Below are positions 39,250 through 49,333 of a DNA stretch of 64,000 nt, one piece after another. Origin of the DNA: Pantoea sp. AS-PWVM4 (lineage in GTDB: Bacteria; Pseudomonadota; Gammaproteobacteria; Enterobacterales; Enterobacteriaceae); the NCBI RefSeq assembly GCF_000468095.1, contig NZ_ASZC01000014.1, positions 62,001-126,000 on the forward strand, in the 5' to 3' direction. The first letter of the stretch is position 1, and each line of letters starts with the position of its first letter. The notes beneath the pieces were generated by a model. It saw only the letters and a list, made by a program, of their open reading frames with translations. It ran no database searches and was not told the origin of the DNA. A program made the position numbers and the translations under genes.

Positions 39250-40205
39250 GTCATTCCTGGCCTAATCCCTTTATCACGCAACGTGCTGATCCTTTTATTC
39301 TCCGTCATGACAACGGGTATTACTTTGTCGCGTCAGTGCCTGAATATGATCGTCTGGAAATACGTTATGCAGCCACGCTGGCAGAACTGCCCGAGGCTGA
39401 ACCGGTTGTGGTTTGGCACAAACCGGACACGGGACCGTTTAGCGCACTGATCTGGGCACCCGAGCTGCATCATATCAACGGCCAGTGGGTGATCTATTTT
39501 GCTGCTGCCCCCACGCGTGAAATTAAAGATGGCTTGTTCCAGCACCGCATGTACGCGTTGGTTTGTAGCGATATTGACCCGCTGACCGGCCACTGGCAGC
39601 CGGTGCGTCGGGTGCATACGCCGTTAGACAGCTTCTCACTCGACGCCACGCATTTTGTTCATCAGGGAAGAAACTGGTATCTGTGGGCGCAGAAAGATCC
39701 CGCTATCCCAGGTAACTCGAATCTTTATCTCGCTGAATTGCTTAATCCCTGGACGCTGAAAGGCACGCCACAGATGCTGAGCCGCCCGGAGTATGAATGG
39801 GAATGCGCCGGATTTAGCGTGAACGAAGGTCCGGCGGTGATTCGTCATGGTAAGCGGTTGTTTGTCACCTACTCCGCCAGCGCGACGGATGAAAACTATT
39901 GTCTGGGAATTCTCAGCATTGATGCGGATGCCGACCCACTGCAAGCAGCCGCGTGGCAAAAATCAGCGCGCCCGGTCTTCAACACCAGTTGGGACAATCA
40001 TCAATACGGACCAGGCCACAATAGCTTTACCGTCGACGAACAAGGGAAGGATGTACTGGTTTATCACGCGCGTAACTACACGGAAATTGAGGGCGATCCG
40101 TTATGGGATCCTAATCGCCATACGCGGTTGAAATACTTTGCCTGGCGTGAGGACGGCACACCGGATTTTGGTGTGCCGCCCGCCGATCACACCAGCGTAC
40201 CGTAG
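39246..40205 (+). CDS. Glycoside hydrolase family 43 protein (arabinosidase/xylosidase type)
   Basis: This 319-residue five-bladed propeller glycosidase has the GH43 catalytic triad: base Asp15 (RADPFI), pKa modulator Asp133 (SLDATHF) and acid Glu194 (NEGPAV). GPGHNSF near the end holds the central His of the family. No signal peptide is present, so it works in the cytoplasm on sugars brought in by the coupled GPH symporter. Exo-alpha-L-arabinofuranosidase on arabino-oligosaccharides is a likely activity; beta-xylosidase is the alternative. Its 3' end overlaps the convergent ampE end by 19 bp. Confidence 0.9.
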   Translation: MSHSWPNPFITQRADPFILRHDNGYYFVASVPEYDRLEIRYAATLAELPEAEPVVVWHKPDTGPFSALIWAPELHHINGQWVIYFAAAPTREIKDGLFQHRMYALVCSDIDPLTGHWQPVRRVHTPLDSFSLDATHFVHQGRNWYLWAQKDPAIPGNSNLYLAELLNPWTLKGTPQMLSRPEYEWECAGFSVNEGPAVIRHGKRLFVTYSASATDENYCLGILSIDADADPLQAAAWQKSARPVFNTSWDNHQYGPGHNSFTVDEQGKDVLVYHARNYTEIEGDPLWDPNRHTRLKYFAWREDGTPDFGVPPADHTSVP

Positions 40206-41041
40206 ATGGTCAGCAGCGCGACCACCACCACCAGCACCAGGGAAATGCGTTTTGCCAGCGCAACAGCCACGCGCGGGGTTTCCACTTTATCAACATGGGG
40301 ATCCCGCGCCAGGGAGAACTGCGCCAGACTGGTCAACACCTGATATTGCGAGCGATGCCAGTCAGTCAGCGAGGCGAACCAGGCTGGCAACGCTCGCTCA
40401 CCATGCCCCAGTAACGCGTAGGCAACGCCTGCAAGACGCACCGGAATCCAGTCCAGCAGATGTAGAATGCGGTCAACACCTGATTGCGCGCGTTCCAGCG
40501 GAGTATGATGCTTTGCCAGCCAGCTTTGCCAGGCTCGCAGAAAGGCGTAGCCCACCAGCAGCACTGGCCCGTAAGGACCGCCCACCACGAACCAGAACAG
40601 CGGAGCCAGATAAAAGCGGAAGTTAATCCAGATCAGCGCGTTCTGAAGCTCACGCAGAAATTCGCGCTCGCTGCACTCAACCGGCACCCCGTGAATCAGC
40701 GTCAGCTCTGCCGCCATCGCCTGATGCGCCGCCTGGTCATCGTGACTCGCCGCTTTCAGATAAGTGTGATAATGCAGGCGTACCGAACCTGCGCCAATAC
40801 ACAGCAATCCCACGACAATCCAGAACAACAGCTGCACTACACCAAAAAGCAACCCTTTCAGGCTCCAGACCAGCAGCCAGACAATCAGCATGGCGATAAT
40901 CGTCATCACCAGAGTGCGAAGCAGCGAAAAATGCCGACGACCACGAAACAATGGCTCCAGCCGATGATCCAGCTGCCAGTGCTCACCCAGCTTAAACAAT
41001 CGTTCCCAACCTAAAACCAATAACAAGCTAAACAACGTCAT
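40187..41041 (-). CDS. ampE: Membrane protein AmpE
   Basis: AmpE is an inner-membrane protein coexpressed with AmpD and linked to beta-lactamase regulation; its activity is unclear. The 284-residue protein equals E. coli AmpE in length and starts [21 protein letters not shown]. Helices lie near residues 40-85, 140-165 and at the C-terminus ([17 protein letters not shown]). The cytosolic HVDKVETP motif is kept. It is 16 bp after ampD. Its stop lies inside the end of the GH43 gene. Confidence 0.94.
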   Translation of the reverse strand: MTLFSLLLVLGWERLFKLGEHWQLDHRLEPLFRGRRHFSLLRTLVMTIIAMLIVWLLVWSLKGLLFGVVQLLFWIVVGLLCIGAGSVRLHYHTYLKAASHDDQAAHQAMAAELTLIHGVPVECSEREFLRELQNALIWINFRFYLAPLFWFVVGGPYGPVLLVGYAFLRAWQSWLAKHHTPLERAQSGVDRILHLLDWIPVRLAGVAYALLGHGERALPAWFASLTDWHRSQYQVLTSLAQFSLARDPHVDKVETPRVAVALAKRISLVLVVVVALLTIYGTLV

Positions 41042-41057
41042 ACCTGCTCCTGCTGAT

Positions 41058-41609
41058 TCAGGGATTCTCCCGCTTTAAGGCATGTTTATAGCGTACCCAG
41101 TCAAATGCCGGTCCCGGATCGGTTTTACGTTCCGGCGCAATATCACTGTGTCCGGTGATACGTTCCGCTGTCAGCGGATAGTGTTGCATCAATAGCTCGG
41201 TTACCTGTGCCAGCGTCGCATACTGTGCATCGGTATAGGGCAGAGTATCGGTGCCTTCCAGCTCTATCCCCATCGAAAAATCATTACAATTTTCCCGACC
41301 GTCAAACTGCGATGCCCCCGCATGCCAGGCTCGCTGGTCAAAGGAAACATACTGCACCAGTTCACCGTCGCGCCGGATCAGACAGTGCGCAGCCACACGT
41401 AAATGGGCAATATCGGCAAAATAAGGATGCGCATCCGCAGGCAGAGTCCCCGTGAACAGACGATCAATCCACGGGCCGCCAAATTCGCCGGGCGGCAAAC
41501 TGATATTGTGAATAATCAGCACCGAAGGTATTTCATTTTCCGGCCGCTGATTGAAGTGCGGTGAAAGCACCTTACGCGCACTGCTAATCCAGCCATCTTC
41601 CAGTTTCAT
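41058..41609 (-). CDS. ampD: 1,6-anhydro-N-acetylmuramyl-L-alanine amidase AmpD
   Basis: AmpD cleaves the stem peptide from anhydromuropeptides in the cytoplasm during peptidoglycan recycling, and so keeps AmpR-controlled ampC off. The 183-residue protein has Zn ligands in [15 protein letters not shown] (His), [16 protein letters not shown] (His and Asp), and the catalytic Lys in the last motif. It is divergent from nadC and forms an operon with ampE, as in E. coli. Confidence 0.96.
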   Translation of the reverse strand: MKLEDGWISSARKVLSPHFNQRPENEIPSVLIIHNISLPPGEFGGPWIDRLFTGTLPADAHPYFADIAHLRVAAHCLIRRDGELVQYVSFDQRAWHAGASQFDGRENCNDFSMGIELEGTDTLPYTDAQYATLAQVTELLMQHYPLTAERITGHSDIAPERKTDPGPAFDWVRYKHALKRENP

Positions 41610-41734
41610 GCCGTTTTCCCTACGTTGAGGTCAGGCTGAGAATAACATGATTCTTTCCGGGAGCTTGTGAGTTAATGCGAAAGGCAGAGGAAGTTAAGGA
41701 TACTAAACATTTCATCGCCATGAACTGGCATTGA

Positions 41735-42688
<954 letters not shown>

Positions 42689-42696
42689 TAGTCCCG

Positions 42697-42717
42697 TCGC
42701 GGTGCGCTGCACCGCGA
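42697..42717 (+). other. Hairpin between nadC and ppdD
   Basis: TCGCGGTGC and GCACCGCGA pair perfectly over a GCT loop, 8 bp after the nadC stop. No T-run follows directly, so termination would be weak. Confidence 0.5.
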
Positions 42718-42862
42718 ATCTGCGAGGTTGCTTCCAGTTCCCTGTTCAGCAGACTGCAAATGCGGATCTTTTCTGCGTAACGTTTCCAGCCGTTTGATTT
42801 CATCGCTTTTTCTTTCCTGCCCCCTTTTTTACCGTGACGGCTCCACAACAAGGAGCCTGCTT

Positions 42863-43318
42863 ATGGAACGACAACGTGGTTTTACCCTCATCGAATTAAT
42901 GATTGTGATCGGCATTGTGGCCATCCTCAGCGCAATCGGTGTTCCGGCTTATCAAAATTATCTACAACGCGCCGCTCTGACGGATATGTTACAGACGATG
43001 GTGCCTTACAAGACGGCGGTGGAACTTTGTGCCATTGAACGTGGCGGCCCAGCTCAATGCCAGGCAGGTGATCGGGGGATACCGGCAGCCAAAGGTTCGC
43101 GTTATGTCGCGACACTTGCCGTCATCAACGGCGTCATCACGCTGACCGGGCAGGAAAGCCTGTCAGGATTAACGGTGGAGATGCAACCGGTGTGGAACAG
43201 CACCGATGGCACGCTTGACTGGCAACGTAGCTGTAACAGCGACAACAGCACCCTGCGCGAAAACTGCCTGGAACAGTTCCGCTTTGCTGACAAAGGTGGA
43301 CGTCATGGAGAAGCCTGA
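42863..43318 (+). CDS. ppdD: Type IV major prepilin PpdD (HofA)
   Basis: PpdD is the major type IV pilin subunit, assembled after cleavage by a prepilin peptidase. The 151-residue protein has a short basic leader (MERQRG) then FTLIELMIVIGIVAILSAIG, with Gly(-1), Phe1 and Glu5 intact. Four cysteines, as in E. coli PpdD, would form disulfides. AGGAG lies 7 bp before the ATG. Its end overlaps hofB by 14 bp. Confidence 0.95.
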   Translation: MERQRGFTLIELMIVIGIVAILSAIGVPAYQNYLQRAALTDMLQTMVPYKTAVELCAIERGGPAQCQAGDRGIPAAKGSRYVATLAVINGVITLTGQESLSGLTVEMQPVWNSTDGTLDWQRSCNSDNSTLRENCLEQFRFADKGGRHGEA

Positions 43319-44693
43319 TGACATGCTCAAGACGCTGTGTCGGCGTCATAACGCTATAATCCTGCATCATGATGACACTTTGCTGCGCGTGGCTGTGTCC
43401 GGTACACCTGAACCGGCGCTGCTGGAGGCACTGCAATTTGCCAGTCAGTGCAAAGTCGAGGTGGAGTGCTGGCCAGCCGCCCGAATCGAGCAGCAACTCC
43501 ACGAGCCGGGGCGTTCTGAGATGCCCAAAGAACAGGCTGCGGTGGAGTCTGCCATCAACGCAGTGGAGTATATTCTGCGCCAGGCATTACAACGTCGTGC
43601 ATCCGATGTCCATTTTGAGCCACAGCATCACGCGTTGCGTGTTCGGCTGCGTATTGATGGTGTCCTGCACAAGCTGGCGCAATTACCCGATGCTCAACCC
43701 GCTGCGGTGCTGGCCCGGTTGAAAATTCTCGGCGGGCTGGATATTGCTGAACGACGATTGCCGCAGGATGGGCAATTTACCCTGGAACTGGAAGGGAAGC
43801 AGGCCGCCTTTCGTCTCTCCACCTTACCCATCAGCCACGGAGAGAAAGCGGTTGTACGTTTAATGCAGAGCGAAAATAGCGCGATTGCGCTGGATAAACT
43901 CGGCATGCCGACCAGCCAGTTGCGTCAGTTCAGCACGGCACTGGCGAAACCACAGGGGTTGATTCTGGTAACCGGCCCAACCGGTAGCGGCAAAACCTTC
44001 ACCCTTTACAGCGGATTGAGTGCACTCAATGTGCCGGAAAAAAACGTCTGTAGTGTTGAAGATCCGGTGGAAATTCCGCTTGAAGGTATCAACCAGACAC
44101 AAATTCAGCCCCGCAGTGGGCTGGATTTTAATCTGGTGTTGCGCGCCTTATTGCGCCAGGACCCGGACATCATCATGGTGGGTGAAATACGTGATGCGGA
44201 GACGGCGGGGATTGCCGTCAAAGCCGCGCAAACCGGTCATCTGGTCCTCTCTACGCTGCATACCAACTCAACCGCTGAAACCCTGACGCGGCTACGGCAA
44301 ATGGGGATCCCCGGCTATCTGCTAGGTCCGGCGCTGCAACTGATTGTTGCACAACGGCTGGTAAGACGCCTGTGTATACATTGCCGCCAACCGGGGCAGG
44401 CAATTGCTCACCTGCCCCCCGAATTATGGCCGGGAACGCTTCAGACCTGGCGGGCTCCGGGGTGCGACCACTGTTTTTCTGGCTACTATGGGCGGTTGGC
44501 ACTTTTCGAACTCCTGCCCATGACCGCCAAATTGCAGAACGCCATCTCTGCTGATATGCCATTGGAGCATCTGCTCTCACTGGCAAATCAGCAGGGAATG
44601 AAAACGCTGGTCGCCGCCGGACTGGAAGCGGTCAGTCGAGGGGAAACCTCACTGGAAGAGATGCAACGCGTGGTTGGATTGGGCAATGGCTAA
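43305..44693 (+). CDS. hofB: Type IV pilus assembly ATPase HofB (PilB/GspE family)
   Basis: HofB is the hexameric ATPase that drives pilus extension. The 462-residue protein has Walker A GPTGSGKT, Asp box and Walker B in QDPDIIMVGEIRDAETA, the His box (TGHLVLSTLHTN), and the four-cysteine zinc site CIHC...CDHC. The N-terminal domain is shorter than in PilB of Pseudomonas, as in E. coli HofB. The ATG at 43305 lies inside ppdD and the stop overlaps hofC by 8 bp, giving tight coupling. Confidence 0.94.
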   Translation: MEKPDDMLKTLCRRHNAIILHHDDTLLRVAVSGTPEPALLEALQFASQCKVEVECWPAARIEQQLHEPGRSEMPKEQAAVESAINAVEYILRQALQRRASDVHFEPQHHALRVRLRIDGVLHKLAQLPDAQPAAVLARLKILGGLDIAERRLPQDGQFTLELEGKQAAFRLSTLPISHGEKAVVRLMQSENSAIALDKLGMPTSQLRQFSTALAKPQGLILVTGPTGSGKTFTLYSGLSALNVPEKNVCSVEDPVEIPLEGINQTQIQPRSGLDFNLVLRALLRQDPDIIMVGEIRDAETAGIAVKAAQTGHLVLSTLHTNSTAETLTRLRQMGIPGYLLGPALQLIVAQRLVRRLCIHCRQPGQAIAHLPPELWPGTLQTWRAPGCDHCFSGYYGRLALFELLPMTAKLQNAISADMPLEHLLSLANQQGMKTLVAAGLEAVSRGETSLEEMQRVVGLGNG

Positions 44694-45885
44694 TCTCTAT
44701 CATTTTCGCTGGCAGGCACTGGATAGCGCGGGTTTACTGCAAAACGGTGAATCATTAATCTCCACCCCGGATGCACTGCTGCACCAGTTGGCGGATCGTG
44801 GAATGATGGCCGTGAGTTGGAAACGGGGGAAGTGCTGGCGTGCACGCGACTGGAAGTGGCAGCAAAAAAGCAACCTCATCCAACAACTTGCCACGCTGCT
44901 CAAGGCAGGACTTCCTCTGGCAGAAAGCCTGGCTCTGCTTGCCGAAGGACATCCCGATATCGGCTGGCGTACATTACTCAGAGGGTTGCAGCAACGGGTG
45001 CTTGCCGGAGTACCCTTTTCCCAGGCATTACGCGACTGGCCGCAAATTTTCCCGCCGTTGTTTCCGGCATTAATGCAGGTAGGAGAACTTACCGGGCAAT
45101 TAGACGAATGTTGCCGCCAACTGGCGCAACAGCAAACCGGCCAACAGCTTTTGCGTCAGAAAGTGGTCAAGGCACTGCGCTATCCATTGTTCATTATGCT
45201 GGTCGCGATAGCAGTGAGTGCTGGCATGCTGCTATTTGTCTTGCCGGAATTTGTCTCGGTGTACGCCAGCTTCGATGCACCACTCCCGGCACTCACTGCC
45301 GGTGTGATGGCATTATCAGCCTTGCTACAGGCGGTTGCTTTACCGTTACTGTTGACCTGCGGAGCCGTTGCCATTCTGGTTCAACAATTTTATCGACGAT
45401 CTCCCCGCTGGCAGCGTCAATGCCAACTTTGGCTATTGCGGCTGCCATTGCTGGCACCGTTATGGCGCGGCAGCCAGCTCACGCAAATTTATGACATTCT
45501 GCAACTGACACAGCGGGCCGGCCTGACCTTACTGCAAAGTTTGCAAGCGGTGGAAGTCACACTGGCTGCCCGACTCTGGCGTGAGGCTATCAGGGAATTG
45601 CAGCAACATATTGCCGCTGGCGCACCCTTGCACCAGGCTCTGCTACAACATCAATTGTTCACTCCCCTATGTGCCCAACTCATTAAAGTGGGTGAAGAGG
45701 TAGGTGCTTTAGATGTCATGCTGTCACGCCTGGCGGAATGGCATCGGCAGAATACGCTGAGCCGCGCAGAGTCTCTGGCCGCAGCACTTGAACCCATGAT
45801 GATGGTCGTGATTGGCGGCATCGTGGGGACACTGGTAATTGCGATGTATCTGCCGGTATTTGGCCTGGGTGATGCTATTCGCTGA
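44686..45885 (+). CDS. hofC: Type IV pilus inner-membrane platform protein HofC (PilC/GspF family)
   Basis: HofC is the inner-membrane platform on which HofB acts. The 399-residue protein has the two repeated GspF domains (LATLLKAGLPLAESLALLAEG and LTQRAGLTLLQSLQAVE) and three helices (about 165-190, 220-240 and the C-terminal MMMVVIGGIVGTLVIAMYLP). The ATG at 44686 overlaps hofB. A palindromic repeat follows. Confidence 0.93.
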   Translation: MANLYHFRWQALDSAGLLQNGESLISTPDALLHQLADRGMMAVSWKRGKCWRARDWKWQQKSNLIQQLATLLKAGLPLAESLALLAEGHPDIGWRTLLRGLQQRVLAGVPFSQALRDWPQIFPPLFPALMQVGELTGQLDECCRQLAQQQTGQQLLRQKVVKALRYPLFIMLVAIAVSAGMLLFVLPEFVSVYASFDAPLPALTAGVMALSALLQAVALPLLLTCGAVAILVQQFYRRSPRWQRQCQLWLLRLPLLAPLWRGSQLTQIYDILQLTQRAGLTLLQSLQAVEVTLAARLWREAIRELQQHIAAGAPLHQALLQHQLFTPLCAQLIKVGEEVGALDVMLSRLAEWHRQNTLSRAESLAAALEPMMMVVIGGIVGTLVIAMYLPVFGLGDAIR

Positions 45886-45904
45886 TGGGCGTGCATTTTT
45901 ATTC

Positions 45905-45976
45905 GTAGCGGCGTGATTATTCGCGCAATTTCGTACACGAAGTCAGAAAAGGCCGCGCGATAAATCGCGCCGCTAC
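45905..45976. repeat. Palindromic intergenic repeat, copy 4 (diverged)
   Basis: This 72 bp element lies between convergent hofC and guaC. The right arm is intact (GCGCGATAAATCGCGCCGCTAC core), but the left arm has GTGATTATTCGCGC in place of GCGATTTATCGCGC, which weakens the stem. Confidence 0.8.
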
Positions 45977-45983
45977 CGGTGAA

Positions 45984-47024
45984 TCAGCGAGTAAATACCC
46001 GATTTTCCTGTTCCGCCACACGAATAAAAGTGGTGCGTTTGGTCAGCTCTTTGAGTCTTTCCGCCCCAACATAAGTACATGCCGATCGCAGGCCACCGAG
46101 GATATCTTTAATCGTGTCGTCAACCGGACCACGCAGCGGCAGCCGAACGGTTTTGCCCTCTGCCGCACGGTACTGCGCAACACCACCAACATGGCGCTTC
46201 ATGGCTGATTCTGAACTCATGCCATAAAACAGCATAAATTGCTCACCCTGCTCCTCAACGATAGTGCCTTCACACTCATCATGTGCCGCCAGCATACCGC
46301 CAAGCATGACAAAATCGGCTCCGCCACCAAAGGCTTTGGCGATATCACCCGGTACGGCACAACCGCCATCACTGACGATCTGCCCCCCCAGCCCATGAGC
46401 AGCATCTGCACATTCAATCACGGCTGAAAGCTGCGGATAACCCACCCCAGTTTTCACGCGTGTGGTGCAGACTGAGCCGGGACCAATACCCACTTTCACG
46501 ATATCCGCACCAGACAAAATCAGTTCTTCCACCATTTCTCCGGTGACCACATTACCGGCACAAATCGTTTTATCCGGGAAACTCTCGCGCGCACGTTGCA
46601 GGAACGCGACAAAGTGCTCGGAATAACCATTAGCAACATCGATGCAGATAAAGTTAAGTTGAGGTGAAAGCGCCAGAACGGCACTGAGTTTGCTGAAGTC
46701 TGCTTCTGACGTACCGGTAGACACCATTACATGCCCCAGCACCGATGCGGGCACGCGCTGAATAAACGCCTGCCAGTCTTCGACGCTGTAGTGTTTGTGC
46801 ACGGCGGTCAGCACGCCAAATCCTGCCAGCGCTTCTGCCATAGTGAAAGTACCGACCGTATCCATATTAGCGGCGATAACCGGTACGCCAGTCCAGCTTA
46901 GAGCAGAGTGTTTAAAGGTAAAAGTACGCTCGAGTTCAACATCTGAACGGCTTTTGAGAGTGGAACGTTTAGGGCGGATCAGTACGTCTTTAAATCCCAG
47001 TTTTACATCTTCTTCAATACGCAT
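45984..47024 (-). CDS. guaC: GMP reductase
   Basis: GuaC converts GMP to IMP with NADPH, releasing ammonia. The 346-residue protein has the catalytic cysteine loop [49 protein letters not shown] and [13 protein letters not shown]. The start at 47024 ([18 protein letters not shown]) matches E. coli; the frame extends 8 codons upstream to 47048. It lies between hofC and coaE, as in E. coli. Confidence 0.96.
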   Translation of the reverse strand: MRIEEDVKLGFKDVLIRPKRSTLKSRSDVELERTFTFKHSALSWTGVPVIAANMDTVGTFTMAEALAGFGVLTAVHKHYSVEDWQAFIQRVPASVLGHVMVSTGTSEADFSKLSAVLALSPQLNFICIDVANGYSEHFVAFLQRARESFPDKTICAGNVVTGEMVEELILSGADIVKVGIGPGSVCTTRVKTGVGYPQLSAVIECADAAHGLGGQIVSDGGCAVPGDIAKAFGGGADFVMLGGMLAAHDECEGTIVEEQGEQFMLFYGMSSESAMKRHVGGVAQYRAAEGKTVRLPLRGPVDDTIKDILGGLRSACTYVGAERLKELTKRTTFIRVAEQENRVFTR

Positions 47025-47253
47025 AACGGGTGTCCTGGTTAGTGGCATCGAACCTCAGTTCGGGTAGCGCTCACGGCTCCAGTGTCGTTATCATACGCGC
47101 CATTCGTTCTGCGACAAGACTGCGAATTTCACTTTATTTAAGCTACAATCCGTTAAATTTAGCTGAGAAAATCGATTGTGATCCTGCTCTCATCTTGCCT
47201 TAAGTTTTACGCAGGTTGTGGCAGCATGACGGTGCAGATTCCAGGAAAACGCT

Positions 47254-47862
47254 ATGCCTTTTACCGTTGCGCTAACGGGTGGCATTGGCAGTGGTAAATC
47301 CACCATCGCCAATGCCTTCGCGGCGCTGGGTGCCGAGATCATCGACGCCGACTCCATTGCCAGAGAAGTAGTTGAACCGGGTACGCCAGCATTGCAGGCG
47401 ATCGTTAAACGTCATGGCGAATCGATCCTGACGGCAGAAGGCACGCTTTATCGTGCACGGTTGCGCGAAATTATTTTTCAGCAGCCGCAGGAAAAAAACT
47501 GGCTGAACCAATTGTTGCATCCATTAATTAATGCGCGAACTCAGCAGTTAAAGGCACTCACTACCTCACCTTATGTGCTGTGGGTGGTGCCGTTGCTGGT
47601 GGAAAACGGCCTGCAACATCAGGCAAATCGCGTGCTGGTGGTGGATGTGGATGAGGCAACCCAATTGCAGCGTACGCAACAACGCGACGGGATATCCCTC
47701 GCGCAAGCCCAAAATATTCTTGCCGCGCAGGCCAGCCGACAACAGCGCCTGGCCGTCGCGGATGACATCATCGATAATAGCGGCACGCCTGATGATGCGC
47801 TGCCGCGTGTTGCTGAACTTCACCAGTGCTACTTGCGTCTGGCCGCAGCAGAACAGGATTAA
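47254..47862 (+). CDS. coaE: Dephospho-CoA kinase
   Basis: CoaE phosphorylates dephospho-CoA, the last step of CoA synthesis. The 202-residue P-loop kinase has GGIGSGKST at about 9-17, [14 protein letters not shown] and the late [23 protein letters not shown] lies 8 bp before the ATG. zapD follows after 4 bp and then yacG, the conserved coaE-zapD-yacG operon. Confidence 0.96.
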   Translation: MPFTVALTGGIGSGKSTIANAFAALGAEIIDADSIAREVVEPGTPALQAIVKRHGESILTAEGTLYRARLREIIFQQPQEKNWLNQLLHPLINARTQQLKALTTSPYVLWVVPLLVENGLQHQANRVLVVDVDEATQLQRTQQRDGISLAQAQNILAAQASRQQRLAVADDIIDNSGTPDDALPRVAELHQCYLRLAAAEQD

Positions 47863-47866
47863 CATC

Positions 47867-48610
47867 ATGAGTACAGTCGTTCTGTTTGAACATCCCCTGA
47901 ATGAGAAAATGCGTACCTGGTTACGCGTCGAATTTCTGCTTAACCAATTGCACGAAACCATCCCCGTCACCAGTTCCGTTTCCGCACTGGGTGTCTTCCG
48001 CATTCTTGCCGATTTGCTGGACATCTTTGAACGGGGTGACATGCGCACTGAACTGCTGAAAGAACAGGAACGCCAGCAACAAAAATTGCGCGCCTGGCTC
48101 GATGTCCCGGGAGTGGATCTGCAACGAGTGCAGACGTTAAGCAAACAGCTAAAACAGCAATCGAGCGAGCTGTTGCAGGCACCCCGTATGGGCCAGCAAT
48201 TACGTGAAGATCGTCTGATTGGGCTGGTTCGTCAGCGCCTGAGCATTCCTGGTGGTTGCTGTAGTTTTGATTTGCCCGGCCTGCATATTTGGTTGCATCT
48301 CGAACAAACGATGCGTGATGCACAGGTCAACGCCTGGCTGGAATCGCTTAATCCACTGCGTAACAGCCTTGCGATGATCCTTGATTTAGTTCGCCAATCG
48401 GGTGTGTTTCGCAATCAAACCAGCCTGAACGGGTTTTATCAGGATAACGCCGAAGGTGCTGATTTGTTGCGGCTGCAACTCACACTGGAAGATGCCTTAT
48501 ATCCGCAAGTCTCCGGCCATAAGAGCCGTTATGCCATTCGCTTCCTGCCGCTTGACAGTGAACGTGGTGAAGTACCCGAACGACTTAACTTTGAACTGGC
48601 CTGTTGTTAG
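47867..48610 (+). CDS. zapD: Cell division protein ZapD
   Basis: ZapD crosslinks FtsZ filaments and stabilises the Z-ring. The 247-residue protein equals the E. coli length and is colinear: [19 protein letters not shown] at the start, helical N-terminal domain, and a beta-rich second half ending [22 protein letters not shown]. It lies 4 bp after coaE and 8 bp before yacG. Confidence 0.95.
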   Translation: MSTVVLFEHPLNEKMRTWLRVEFLLNQLHETIPVTSSVSALGVFRILADLLDIFERGDMRTELLKEQERQQQKLRAWLDVPGVDLQRVQTLSKQLKQQSSELLQAPRMGQQLREDRLIGLVRQRLSIPGGCCSFDLPGLHIWLHLEQTMRDAQVNAWLESLNPLRNSLAMILDLVRQSGVFRNQTSLNGFYQDNAEGADLLRLQLTLEDALYPQVSGHKSRYAIRFLPLDSERGEVPERLNFELACC

Positions 48611-48618
48611 AGGATGTT

Positions 48619-48816
48619 ATGCAGGAAGAGATGATTGTTGTACCTTGCCCCAATTGCGGTAAAGACGTGATGTGGGACGAACTGAGTCCCTGGCGCCCAT
48701 TTTGTAGCAAACGTTGCCAGCTGATTGATTTAGGCGAATGGGCAGCAGAAGAAAAACGTATTGCGAGCAGCGGTGATATGACCGACAGCGACGACTGGAG
48801 CGAAGAACAACAGTAA
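48619..48816 (+). CDS. yacG: DNA gyrase inhibitor YacG
   Basis: YacG is a 65-residue zinc protein that binds GyrB and inhibits gyrase in E. coli. Its zinc site is CPNC and CSKRC, followed by [15 protein letters not shown] and an acidic tail. The ATG at 48619 has AGAGG 6 bp upstream. It is last of the coaE-zapD-yacG operon. Confidence 0.95.
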   Translation: MQEEMIVVPCPNCGKDVMWDELSPWRPFCSKRCQLIDLGEWAAEEKRIASSGDMTDSDDWSEEQQ

Positions 48817-48817
48817 C

Positions 48818-48840
48818 TATCAGGGGCCTGGCCCCTGATA
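48818..48840. terminator. Palindrome between convergent yacG and mutT
   Basis: TATCAGGGGC and GCCCCTGATA form a perfect 10-bp stem with a CTG loop, filling the whole 24 bp gap. It probably ends both transcripts, though the flanks are not T-rich. Confidence 0.6.
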
Positions 48841-49236
48841 TCAGATTTCGCCCGCCACCAGGCGTGCAATCAATGCATGGTTTGCGGGTGGGAATTCTTC
48901 TGCAACCAAGGCTGTTTGTTCGACCCAGCGTTGCGGCTGCCCTTCCTTACCCCAGGGCTCGCCATGCCAACCTTCCACCAGAAAGAAATGCAGCGTGACA
49001 CGCAAATCTTCATAGCTGTGATCAGCCTGCCCAATTGGCTGAGCTGCCGTCACTTCAATACCCGTCTCTTCCATTAGCTCACGCTTCAACGCCTGTTCAG
49101 CGGTTTCGTCCTGTTCGATTTTGCCGCCAGGAAACTCCCATTTGTTAGCCATGTGGGAACTTGCTGCACGTTGAGCAAGGAAGATCTGGTGACTGGCATT
49201 GCGAATGATGCCCACCGCGACTTGCAGGTGTTTCAT
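48841..49236 (-). CDS. mutT: 8-oxo-dGTP diphosphatase MutT
   Basis: MutT hydrolyses 8-oxo-dGTP and prevents A:T to C:G mutations. The 131-residue protein has a complete Nudix box, GGKIEQDETAEQALKRELME followed by ETGI, at about residues 38-60. It begins MKHLQVAVGIIRN, as in E. coli (start 49236); the frame is open further upstream without similarity. It follows secA with a terminator between. Confidence 0.95.
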   Translation of the reverse strand: MKHLQVAVGIIRNASHQIFLAQRAASSHMANKWEFPGGKIEQDETAEQALKRELMEETGIEVTAAQPIGQADHSYEDLRVTLHFFLVEGWHGEPWGKEGQPQRWVEQTALVAEEFPPANHALIARLVAGEI

Positions 49237-49301
49237 AAGCTGAATTCCGCTAAAAGAATAAAATGAGTCGCTGATTCTAAAGCAGTCACCGTGAAAACGC
49301 A

Positions 49302-49328
49302 TAAAAAAAGGAGCCAATCGGCTCCTTT
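49302..49328 (-). terminator. Intrinsic terminator of secA
   Basis: Minus-strand AAAGGAGCC-GATT-GGCTCCTTT is followed by further T (TTTTATG). It lies 6 bp after the secA stop. Confidence 0.85.
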
Positions 49329-49333
49329 CTTTA

